From: Clostridia bacterium
GTDB lineage: Bacteria > Bacillota > Clostridia > Christensenellales > UBA1242
Assembly (NCBI GenBank): GCA_028704215.1
Contig: JAQVLJ010000005.1
Coordinates: forward strand, 1-22,433
Length of the DNA: 22,433 bases
Direction of reading: 5' to 3'
Positions 16,391 through 22,433 of this stretch are shown in pieces (within the stretch, counting starts at the first letter, position 1; each line of letters begins with the position of its first letter). Under the pieces are notes generated by a model. It made no database searches. It was not told the DNA's origin and was given only the letters and a program-made list of their open reading frames with translations. Made by a program: the position numbers and the translations under genes.

Positions 16391-16868
16391 ATATCACCTC
16401 AAACAAATTACTGTCACGCATAATTTTTTGTTGCAAATCTTCCATAATCTTTTGGTCATCTTCTTTTATATGATCGTAACCAAATAAGTGCAATAGCGCA
16501 TGGACATACAAAAAGCCCACTTCATCACTAAGTGTAAAATTGTATTCTCTTGCCTTTTTCTTTGCTACTGCCAAACTAATAAATATATCTCCAATATCAA
16601 GTGTGCCATCTTCATGATTTACAAAGTTTTTGTATTCATCAATACATATTGATTCGTTAGGTTTACAGTTTGTATAAGGAAAACTGAGGACGTCAGTTGT
16701 CTTGTTAATATTTCGAAATTTACAATTTATATTTTTTATTCGCAATTTGCTTACAAAAAATAAATTGACTTTTAGTTTTTGTCTATCTTGTTTTAAAAAA
16801 TCAAATACAAACATATGAATTTTGTTTAATTTATCATTAAATTTTGTCTTTTTGTTAACAACTAACAT
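16383..16868 (-). CDS. ybeY: Endoribonuclease YbeY
   Basis: A 161-residue zinc-dependent RNase needed for 16S rRNA 3'-end maturation and ribosome quality control. The metal-binding motif HALLHLFGYDH spans 123-133, with H123, H127 and H133 as ligands. The preceding TTDVLSFPY (57-65) and LDIGDIFIS (90-98) are also family hallmarks. The gene overlaps era by 8 bp and begins 1 bp after yqfD. No clear Shine-Dalgarno precedes the ATG, so translation probably couples to yqfD. YbeY and Era act on the same rRNA end, which explains their conserved linkage. Confidence 0.95.
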   Translation of the reverse strand: MLVVNKKTKFNDKLNKIHMFVFDFLKQDRQKLKVNLFFVSKLRIKNINCKFRNINKTTDVLSFPYTNCKPNESICIDEYKNFVNHEDGTLDIGDIFISLAVAKKKAREYNFTLSDEVGFLYVHALLHLFGYDHIKEDDQKIMEDLQQKIMRDSNLFEVIYE

Positions 16869-16869
16869 C

Positions 16870-17976
16870 TCAACATATTTGTAATAAACAAGTCAAAGTG
16901 TAACTTGCGTACAACAAATCTCCTTTAATATCGCTTTGCATATCCTCGTCGACGATTTCGATATCTGAATTGATTTTGGAAAATGTTTCTGCTTTTACTT
17001 TCTCTATTAAGGGTTGTTTTTCCGCTTCCAAATCGTGTGCTACTATTTTTAATACCTGTTCATATTGTTCGGAAACAGTGCACAGAATAGGTAAACAACT
17101 GCCCTTAAATATATATTCATTATATACTACTTGGTCAAAATATTCAAAGTGATTTTTCGTTGAAGAAGAAAATAGTTTTTTTCCAAAGATGCTATAAGTA
17201 AAATTCTTTTTTACATTACCAGTTTTGACCAATTCTAGTTGTGATTTTTGGACACTAGAATAATTATTAAAGTATGCTTTTGCATATATTTCAGCAAGAG
17301 GACAAACATTTATCCTGTTACCATTGGCATCGGCAACATATGGAAGTACAAGAATATCGCCTTGTCTTACAAAGTCGCCAATCTTTACTGTCGGTGTGCC
17401 AACATAAATGTTAATTTGAGTTACAATTCCAGAATTTTTAGCCGTAATTGGCTCAAAACTAGTCTGCAAATACGTTAGTTTTTCACTGGCGTTGACTATT
17501 ATTGTTGAGCCTCTTTTTATTATGCTTAACTGTGCAATTTTATCAATCTCGTTTAATACTGATTGCTCTAAAACTTCTGTATTATGGGCAAAAAAACTGC
17601 CGTTCTTTACATTTTTTTCGTTTAGTATTTTTACTATATTTGATTTAATTTCGTTGTCGACACCATATATTTTAATTTGCCACACAAAGCATGTAGAGAA
17701 TATAAATAACATCAAACAAATCGGAACACATATAAAAAATATACAATATTTGTTAAAAAATAATTTAAAAAGTTTATTTCCAGATATTTTTTGTTGTTCT
17801 ACTTCAAAGGCTTTAAATAATTCTTTGTTTTGAATATAATCGTCATAATCCAATTTGAGTTTTAGTGTTTTGTGATCCAACCTTTTCATATTTTGAATAA
17901 CACATTTATTTGAAAGTTTGGTGTACAGTTTGTCCAAGTTAACACCACTTACTTGTAGAGTCACTTTTGATTTCAT
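16870..17976 (-). CDS. yqfD: Sporulation protein YqfD
   Basis: A 368-residue membrane protein of the YqfD sporulation family. A soluble N-terminal part (residues 1-70) is followed by one membrane segment (about 77-99) and a large domain outside it. The middle region GIVTQINIYVGTPTVKIGDFVRQGDILV (from residue 183) resembles a biotinyl/lipoyl-like hairpin, which is typical of this family. In Bacillus subtilis yqfC and yqfD are expressed in the mother cell under sigma-E; the exact function is not settled. The start overlaps the yqfC stop as ATGA, so both are translated together. In Bacillus phoH follows; here ybeY follows directly. Confidence 0.92.
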   Translation of the reverse strand: MKSKVTLQVSGVNLDKLYTKLSNKCVIQNMKRLDHKTLKLKLDYDDYIQNKELFKAFEVEQQKISGNKLFKLFFNKYCIFFICVPICLMLFIFSTCFVWQIKIYGVDNEIKSNIVKILNEKNVKNGSFFAHNTEVLEQSVLNEIDKIAQLSIIKRGSTIIVNASEKLTYLQTSFEPITAKNSGIVTQINIYVGTPTVKIGDFVRQGDILVLPYVADANGNRINVCPLAEIYAKAYFNNYSSVQKSQLELVKTGNVKKNFTYSIFGKKLFSSSTKNHFEYFDQVVYNEYIFKGSCLPILCTVSEQYEQVLKIVAHDLEAEKQPLIEKVKAETFSKINSDIEIVDEDMQSDIKGDLLYASYTLTCLLQIC

Positions 17977-18233
17977 AGCACATTTACCTGCACAATTGTT
18001 CCAAAAATTACGGCAGTACTGTTGTCTATATATTTTACAAAAAGATCGTGCCCTTTTATAGAAATAATCTTCTTTTTTAATTTGAAAGTAATTTCTTCGT
18101 TTGAAAGCAGTTGAATACCCTTGTGTGCTTCTATATACAAACTTTTACCACCTATATTGACATACCTGTATTCGTTCAATGTTATATCAAAATTTTTACC
18201 AACATAACCATCTATTTCATTTATTAAACTCAT
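17973..18233 (-). CDS. yqfC: Sporulation protein YqfC (YabP/YqfC family)
   Basis: An 86-residue, all-beta protein of the YabP/YqfC family. The pattern YRYVNIGGKSLYIEAHKGIQ (residues 23-42), then an IKGHDLFVKYI strand and a final IVQVNVL, fits the family, and the link to yqfD confirms it. Its biochemical role is unknown. No Shine-Dalgarno sequence precedes the ATG, and a sigma-E-like promoter ends only 5 nt before it, so the message may be leaderless. I found no better start inside the gene. Confidence 0.88.
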   Translation of the reverse strand: MSLINEIDGYVGKNFDITLNEYRYVNIGGKSLYIEAHKGIQLLSNEEITFKLKKKIISIKGHDLFVKYIDNSTAVIFGTIVQVNVL

Positions 18234-18238
18234 ATTTT

Positions 18239-18267
18239 AATATATGAAGTTGTTACTTATAAAATGA
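18239..18267 (-). promoter_or_regulatory. Predicted sigma-E promoter of yqfC
   Basis: On the minus strand TCATTTT (18261-18267), a 14-bp spacer and CATATATT (18239-18246) match the sigma-E consensus (kmATATT, 14-15 bp, CATACAHT) with one mismatch in each element. The -10 ends 5 nt before the yqfC ATG, an unusually short distance. Confidence 0.6.
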
Positions 18268-18274
18268 TTTTTAT

Positions 18275-18299
18275 AAAAAAAAGAGCAAATAAATGCTCT
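18275..18299 (-). terminator. Rho-independent terminator of the Lys/Thr-tail gene
   Basis: On the minus strand AGAGCA, loop TTTATT and TGCTCT form a 6-bp stem followed by eight T residues. It lies 25 bp after the stop codon of the gene ending at 18325 and isolates it from yqfC. Confidence 0.92.
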
Positions 18300-18324
18300 C
18301 AAAATTCTTATAAAATAAACAAAT

Positions 18325-18639
18325 TTATTTTGTAGTTTTTTTGGTTGTTGTAGTCTTTTTTGCAGTGTTAACAGGTTTTTTTGCAGTTGTAGTTTTTGTA
18401 GTTGTAGTGGTTTTTGTAGTAGTAGTTTTTTTCGGTGTAGTTTTTACAACTACTTTTTCAACTACTGGTTCTACTTTAACTGATTCAACAACAGGCTCAG
18501 CTTTTTGTTCTGCTTTTTCATTTTTCAATTTTAAGTCTTTTGCTTCAACAACTTTCAAAATAATAATTAAAACCAAAACTACGACTAAAATACCTAATAA
18601 GAACCACAGGCCATTATCAACAAAGAAATTCAATAACAT
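18325..18639 (-). CDS. Small membrane protein with Lys/Thr-rich tail
   Basis: A 104-residue protein in three parts. There is one membrane helix at about residues 11-29 (LWFLLGILVVVLVLIIIL), an acidic-to-mixed linker with repeated EPVVE units at 48-63, and a tail from about 66 to 104 made almost only of Thr and Lys (KTTTTKTTTTTKTTT). The tail is strongly basic and low in complexity, so it may bind nucleic acid, teichoic acid or other polyanions; this is inference. AAAGGAG precedes the ATG. The gene has its own sigma-A promoter and terminator, so it is a single-gene unit, probably expressed in growing cells. No family is recognised. Confidence 0.82.
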   Translation of the reverse strand: MLLNFFVDNGLWFLLGILVVVLVLIIILKVVEAKDLKLKNEKAEQKAEPVVESVKVEPVVEKVVVKTTPKKTTTTKTTTTTKTTTAKKPVNTAKKTTTTKKTTK

Positions 18640-18664
18640 AAATTTTCTCCTTTAATGTGATTTA

Positions 18665-18693
18665 ATTTTATCATACAAAAAATCAAAAGACAA
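18665..18693 (-). promoter_or_regulatory. Sigma-A promoter of the Lys/Thr-tail gene
   Basis: On the minus strand TTGTCT (18688-18693) and TAAAAT (18665-18670) are 17 bp apart. The -10 is extended by an upstream TG (TGATAAAAT). The leader holds AAAGGAG before the ATG. Confidence 0.75.
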
Positions 18694-18758
18694 ACATTTT
18701 TTGTAAGTTTATGCCAATTTTGCATATTTTGTATTTTAATTAGCATATTTTAAAGGTT

Positions 18759-20237
18759 TTATAACAAAATGCATATTACTCCACCTTTTCCTTCATTGAT
18801 TATTCGAGTTAGCGTTCTTCTCATTTTATTTTGCAAAGGTTCTGGCATTGAATTTAGTTTGCTATTCAATCCTTCATTAACCAAACTTTCCAAACTTTTG
18901 CCAAACATATTCGTTTGCCAAATACCTTGTGGGTCATTCTCAAACTCTTTAAGTAAATACTGTGCCAAATCTTCACTTTGCGCTTCACTACCCATTAGAG
19001 GACTTACTTCTGTTTCTACATCAACACGCATTATATGTAAACTAGGTGCAGTAGCTCGAAGCTTTACTCCACATCTACTTCCTTGACGCATTATTTGTGG
19101 CTCCATCAACTCCATTTCATCCATTGTTGGAGTTACAATTCCATAACCAGTTTGTTCGACTTGATCTAACGCTTTCCTTATTTTGTCATATTTGCTTTTT
19201 GCAAATGTCAATTCTTTCAAATATGATATAAGCTCATAATCGTTTGTTATTTCACAGCCACATTGATAACTCAATACTACATAAAATAGGTTTGATTTGG
19301 GCACTATTTCAAATTCTACAGTGCCTTGACCCATTTGAATATTTCCAGTCAAAATTGGCTCAAAATGTTCACTGTTTTCAAACAAAACAATATCCCCTGT
19401 AAACTCGCCTATTTTCTGCACATTATCTGTTTTTTCTTTTACAGTTACTATGATTTCATTGATGATTGGGTGTTCATAAGGCAATGCACGAAGCCAATTA
19501 GGTAGTTTAATATTGATTGCTTCAATAGGAAATTGCATTAAAAGCTCTGCCATTAAAGAATCAATATCTGCGCTGTCTAAATTCACTACGTCAAGTGCCA
19601 TAACTGGTGCTTGGTAATTTTCTTGGAGTTTACTTACCAATTTTTTTGTTGCTTCTGCATTTGGTTTTGAGGTATTAAGAACGATAACAAAAGGTTTTTG
19701 AGATGCTTTTACTTGATCTATTACTTTTTTTTCTGTCAAAGCATAATTTTCTCTGTCTATGTTTGTAAAACTTCCATCTGTTGTCATAACAACCGCAACT
19801 GTTGAATGTTCATTTATTACCTTTTGGGTACCCAATGCAGCCGCCTGTGTGAATGGAATTTTTTCATCACTCCATGGGGTTTGTACCAATCTTGGTTTGT
19901 CATCTTCAAAATGCCCCATTGCACCATCAACCATAAACCCTACACAATCAATCATTCTTAGATTAAGTGCAACTTTACCCAATTTTAATTTGATTGCTTC
20001 GTTTGGAACAAATTTTGGTTGCGTTGTCATTACAGTTTTGCCTTCACTTGCCTGTGGTAATTCATCGGTAGCGCGTATTCTATCATTTACATTTTGAATA
20101 TTTGGCAAAACAAAACTTTGCATGAATTTTGTAATAAAGGTTGATTTGCCACATCTTACTGGTCCAACAACTCCAATATATACATCTCCATTTGTCCTTT
20201 CGGCAATCATATCATAAATGCCGTTATTTTTGTCCAT
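18759..20237 (-). CDS. spoIVA: Stage IV sporulation protein A (spore coat basement ATPase)
   Basis: SpoIVA is an ATPase that polymerises on the forespore surface in the mother cell and forms the base on which the coat assembles. The product is 492 residues, exactly the Bacillus subtilis length. It shows the Walker A motif GPVRCGKST at 25-33, the DELPQASEGKTVMTTQPKFV block, and the conserved C terminus RIINEGKGGVICILL. The open frame continues to 20426, but the ATG at 20235-20237 has GGGAGG just upstream and begins MDKNNGIYDMIAERT as in homologues. A near-consensus sigma-E promoter precedes it. It is the last gene of the der-plsY-degV-spoIVA group. Confidence 0.97.
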   Translation of the reverse strand: MDKNNGIYDMIAERTNGDVYIGVVGPVRCGKSTFITKFMQSFVLPNIQNVNDRIRATDELPQASEGKTVMTTQPKFVPNEAIKLKLGKVALNLRMIDCVGFMVDGAMGHFEDDKPRLVQTPWSDEKIPFTQAAALGTQKVINEHSTVAVVMTTDGSFTNIDRENYALTEKKVIDQVKASQKPFVIVLNTSKPNAEATKKLVSKLQENYQAPVMALDVVNLDSADIDSLMAELLMQFPIEAINIKLPNWLRALPYEHPIINEIIVTVKEKTDNVQKIGEFTGDIVLFENSEHFEPILTGNIQMGQGTVEFEIVPKSNLFYVVLSYQCGCEITNDYELISYLKELTFAKSKYDKIRKALDQVEQTGYGIVTPTMDEMELMEPQIMRQGSRCGVKLRATAPSLHIMRVDVETEVSPLMGSEAQSEDLAQYLLKEFENDPQGIWQTNMFGKSLESLVNEGLNSKLNSMPEPLQNKMRRTLTRIINEGKGGVICILL

Positions 20238-20265
20238 AATTCCTCCCAAATTTAAAACTTTGTAT

Positions 20266-20294
20266 AACTTATGTTTGCTATAAAAAAAATATTC
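20266..20294 (-). promoter_or_regulatory. Sigma-E promoter of spoIVA
   Basis: On the minus strand GAATATT (20288-20294) fits the sigma-E -35 consensus kmATATT perfectly. A 14-bp spacer leads to CATAAGTT (20266-20273), which fits CATACAHT at six of eight positions. The start would be near 20258, giving a leader of about 20 nt with GGGAGG. Sigma-E control of spoIVA is known in Bacillus subtilis. Confidence 0.82.
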
Positions 20295-20314
20295 CGACTT
20301 TTTGGTCGAAATAT
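20282..20314 (-). terminator. Rho-independent terminator of degV
   Basis: On the minus strand ATATTTCGAC pairs with GTCGGAATAT (ten pairs, one G-U) around a CAAAAA loop and is followed by a run of T residues. It lies about 40 bp past the degV stop. Its distal arm contains the -35 of the spoIVA promoter. Confidence 0.85.
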
Positions 20315-20353
20315 CTATATGTCGAAAATTGTTGAATTGGAAAAGTGATGTTT

Positions 20354-21184
20354 TTATTTTTCCATATACATAATACCAAGAGTACCTTCGCCACAATGTA
20401 CGGCAATTGTACTGCTTGCAATACAAGCATAAACATTTTTAAATCCAGCGTTTAAACATTGTTGTTTTACATATTCAATCGTTTCATCATCTATCGCTGT
20501 GTAATCGATGAAAGCGTTAGATTTGTCGGCATTTTCTACATTTTTTAGCGACAATTCGACGTAATCTTTTATTACTGCATCTAATTTGCCACGAAATTTG
20601 CGAGAAACTCCCATTTTTCCGTTCACAACACTTATTTCAGGTTTAATTTTTAATAAATTGGCACCAAATAAAGCCAGTGCAGAACATCGGCCACCCTTGT
20701 ATAAATATGTTAATTTGTCAATAACAAATGATGCTTTTACTTTTTCTTGGCGTGTTAACGCATTTTTTAGTACTTCATTATAAGTTAGACCACTTTCGAT
20801 ATCCTCTATGCATTTCATAACCTGCATTGCTATACCAGATGACAAGTTTAAACTATCAATAACTTTTACATTTTTGAAGGACTTTGCCGCTTCATTTGCG
20901 TTTTGATTAAGCAAAGACATGTGTGATGACAATGAAAAATATATTACATTTTCATTTTTAGGGTAAGATTCAAAAAGATTTTCATAATCTTTTGTGCTTG
21001 GTGCTGCGGTCTTTGGTAATTCGCCAGTTTTTGCTACTGAATCAAACAAAAACTGATTGTCTACATTCTTGTACTCTTCACCCTCAACAATGATTGGAAT
21101 ATACATTATTTTTATTTTCTTTTCACTTGCATAGTTTTGAGGCAAATCACAAGAGCTGTCGCAACAAACATTTATTTTTTCCAT
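20354..21184 (-). CDS. DegV family fatty-acid-binding protein (FakB-like)
   Basis: A 276-residue DegV-fold protein. Members bind a fatty acid and present it to the kinase FakA, which makes acyl-phosphate. Family marks: CDSSCDLP at 8-15, TAAPSTKDY at 59-67, SLSSHMS at 84-90, VIDSLNLSSG at 108-117, LTYLYKGGRCS, and the ending HCGEGTLGIMYME. The frame extends to 21247, but the ATG at 21182-21184 has AAAAGGT upstream and begins MEKINVCCDSS, as is normal. It lies 59 bp after plsY, whose substrate is acyl-phosphate, so a role in lipid supply is plausible. No FakA gene is in the window. Confidence 0.92.
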   Translation of the reverse strand: MEKINVCCDSSCDLPQNYASEKKIKIMYIPIIVEGEEYKNVDNQFLFDSVAKTGELPKTAAPSTKDYENLFESYPKNENVIYFSLSSHMSLLNQNANEAAKSFKNVKVIDSLNLSSGIAMQVMKCIEDIESGLTYNEVLKNALTRQEKVKASFVIDKLTYLYKGGRCSALALFGANLLKIKPEISVVNGKMGVSRKFRGKLDAVIKDYVELSLKNVENADKSNAFIDYTAIDDETIEYVKQQCLNAGFKNVYACIASSTIAVHCGEGTLGIMYMEK

Positions 21185-21243
21185 AATTTTACCTTTTGTA
21201 AGAACAAATCTTATTGAAAGTTTATCAGAATTTTGTAGTATAA

Positions 21244-21864
21244 TCAATCAATTTTTATAATTCCGTTCTTTTTGAACTCGGTTTTTACTTCTTTGCCTGT
21301 TAATAGTCTTTTTATATTTGATCTATGAGCAAAATATACTAAAATGAAAATTATGCTTATTAAAATATAATTTACCCAATTTGCTGACTGTACCAAGCAT
21401 ATTTCTGTGACGGTAATTATCAATATATATAACAAAGTCGAAAGAGAACCGTATTTAAAAAGATAGATAGAATACATCATCAAGGCAAATAAAATAAAGG
21501 TAAGTATTGGATTAGCTACTAGCATCACTCCAGTAGTACTAGCGACTCCCTTGCCCCCTTTAAAATTGTGGAAAACTGGGAAAATGTGACCAAATACAAC
21601 TGCCACACCACCAACATATAAACCAACTTCGCCTAGCAAAAGTAATCCTAATAATGAAGGTATTACGCCTTTGAGCATATCAAATATAAGCGTAATCATC
21701 CCGTATTTGATGCCAAAATTTCGCAACATATTCATACTTCCTGGATTGCCGCTGCCAACTTTTGTTATGTCGTTATTCAACTTCTTTGAAATAAAAATTG
21801 CGATATTAAAATTACCAACAAAATATCCGACCAGTGCCAGCAAAACGAATTCAATCACTACCAT
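21244..21864 (-). CDS. plsY: Acyl-phosphate:glycerol-3-phosphate acyltransferase PlsY
   Basis: A 206-residue membrane enzyme that acylates glycerol-3-phosphate with acyl-phosphate, the first step of phospholipid synthesis. About five membrane segments are visible. Motif 1 is GSGNPGSMNMLR at 37-48, where the common form has GATN, and motif 2 is GHIFPVFHNFKGGKGVA at 92-108. The ATG lies 3 bp after the der stop, with AAAGGGA in the end of der, so the two are likely coupled. The order der-plsY near spoIVA is common in Clostridia, but gpsA, which normally follows and makes glycerol-3-phosphate, is absent. Confidence 0.95.
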   Translation of the reverse strand: MVVIEFVLLALVGYFVGNFNIAIFISKKLNNDITKVGSGNPGSMNMLRNFGIKYGMITLIFDMLKGVIPSLLGLLLLGEVGLYVGGVAVVFGHIFPVFHNFKGGKGVASTTGVMLVANPILTFILFALMMYSIYLFKYGSLSTLLYILIITVTEICLVQSANWVNYILISIIFILVYFAHRSNIKRLLTGKEVKTEFKKNGIIKID

Positions 21865-21867
21865 AAT

Positions 21868-22433
21868 TTATTCCCTTTCATTTTTAAAATAAATTTTTAT
21901 AGGCGTACCTGTAAAGTCAAACGCTTTTCGTAAACTATTTTCAATATATTTCATATAAGAATTTTCAACTATGCTGGCATCATTACATTTAATTTCAAAA
22001 CTTGGCGGGCAAACACCAGCTTGATGACCGTACAGTATTTTGAGTCTTCTTCCGTTTCTGTAAGGTGGTGGCGTTGTCATAGTTGCATTTGTTAATACAT
22101 TGTTGAATAAGCCCATTGTTATTTTTCGATTAGCATTTGCATAAACATAGTCCACATTTTCCATAATCTGACCTAAACGCTGACCAGTTTCACAAGAAAT
22201 AAAAATTGTTTTGTAATACTTCATAAATGCCAAATCGATATCAAGTTTTTTTATAAAATCGTTCATTGTTTCAGTATCTTTTTCTACCAAATCCCATTTA
22301 TTTATTGCGATAATACTTGGTTTGCCTTCATCATCAATAAGTCCTGCAATCTTTACATCTTGCTCTGTGACACCCTCGCTTGCATCAATCATCAAAACCG
22401 CTACATCGCATCTTTGAATGGCGTCAATAGTTC
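21868..22433 (-). CDS. der: Ribosome-associated GTPase Der/EngA, C-terminal part (cut by window edge)
   Basis: The frame is open to the window edge; the visible 188 residues are the end of the second GTPase domain and the KH-like domain. Upstream of the first in-frame ATG the reading frame still encodes TIDAIQRCDVAVL, which continues into MIDASEGVTEQDVKIAG, a Der hallmark. G4 NKWD and G5 SCETG follow. The C-terminal part has TTPPPYRNGRRLKILYGHQ and ends FTGTPIKIYFKNERE, both typical of Der. It functions in 50S subunit assembly. The true start lies beyond 22433. Confidence 0.96.
   Translation of the reverse strand, partial: TIDAIQRCDVAVLMIDASEGVTEQDVKIAGLIDDEGKPSIIAINKWDLVEKDTETMNDFIKKLDIDLAFMKYYKTIFISCETGQRLGQIMENVDYVYANANRKITMGLFNNVLTNATMTTPPPYRNGRRLKILYGHQAGVCPPSFEIKCNDASIVENSYMKYIENSLRKAFDFTGTPIKIYFKNERE

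Noticed and set aside
18341..18440. Possible CRISPR-like or tandem repeat DNA
   Set aside because: The repetition comes from Thr and Lys codons of a coding tail; there are no regular repeats with spacers.
18341..18655. Plus-strand Val/Phe-rich open frame opposite the Lys/Thr-tail gene
   Set aside because: It is the complement of the low-complexity Thr/Lys codons; the minus-strand frame has the promoter, ribosome binding site and terminator.
20238..20426. N-terminal extension of spoIVA (63 extra residues)
   Set aside because: It runs through the degV terminator and sigma-E promoter into degV; the inner ATG gives exactly 492 residues with a good ribosome binding site.
21185..21247. N-terminal extension of the DegV protein (21 residues)
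   Set aside because: DegV proteins start just before the (C)DS(S/T) motif, and the inner ATG has AAAAGGT upstream.

Overview
The window is about 22.4 kb of AT-rich DNA (roughly 30% GC by eye) from an endospore-forming, Gram-positive Bacillota, most likely a member of the class Clostridia. The evidence is the sporulation genes spoIVA, yqfC and yqfD, strong AAGGAG-type ribosome binding sites, a Bacillus/Clostridium-type LexA operator, a clostridial-type pyruvate phosphate dikinase, and gene neighbourhoods typical of the phylum. The species cannot be named from this sequence. No rRNA, tRNA, CRISPR array, insertion sequence or prophage was recognised.

Layout. (1) 1-964: the start of a metallophosphoesterase gene (minus strand, cut by the window edge) diverges from an unrecognised cysteine-rich protein gene. 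(2) 969-2766 (minus): a two-gene unit, an ATZ/TRZ-type amidohydrolase followed by the ribosome-assembly GTPase EngB. (3) 2778-4652 (plus): a LexA-controlled promoter drives a Y-family DNA polymerase and a closely following membrane-anchored lytic transglycosylase. (4) 4743-11659 (minus): a macromolecular-synthesis operon, dnaG, a short sigma-region-2-like gene, rpoD, a coiled-coil zinc-ribbon protein, a helical-repeat protein of unknown function, and a YkvI-type membrane transporter. The genes are tightly packed or overlapping. (5) 11794-14418 (minus): ppdK with its own promoter and terminator. (6) 14508-18233 (minus): yqfC, yqfD, ybeY, era, a small unknown gene and recO, beginning at a predicted sigma-E promoter and ending at a strong terminator. 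(7) 18325-18639 (minus): a small membrane protein with a Lys/Thr-rich tail, with its own promoter and terminator. (8) 18759-22433 (minus): der (cut by the window edge), plsY, degV and spoIVA. spoIVA has its own near-consensus sigma-E promoter.

Functional themes. Ribosome and RNA maintenance (EngB, Era, YbeY, Der), replication and transcription initiation (DnaG, RpoD), DNA damage response (Pol IV under LexA, RecO), phospholipid synthesis (PlsY plus a DegV/FakB fatty-acid-binding protein) and mother-cell sporulation (SpoIVA, YqfC, YqfD) lie next to one another, as in other Bacillota but in a compacted form. Genes usually found in these clusters (phoH, yqfF, dgkA, cdd, glyQS, gpsA) are absent here.

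The most unusual item is the 176-residue protein between dnaG and rpoD. It resembles sigma-70 region 2 but has no promoter-binding regions 3 and 4. Other points worth a second look are the three helically phased TTATCGAACA repeats at the LexA promoter, a terminator whose stem also carries the -35 of the spoIVA promoter, and a sigma-E promoter so close to yqfC that its transcript would be nearly leaderless.
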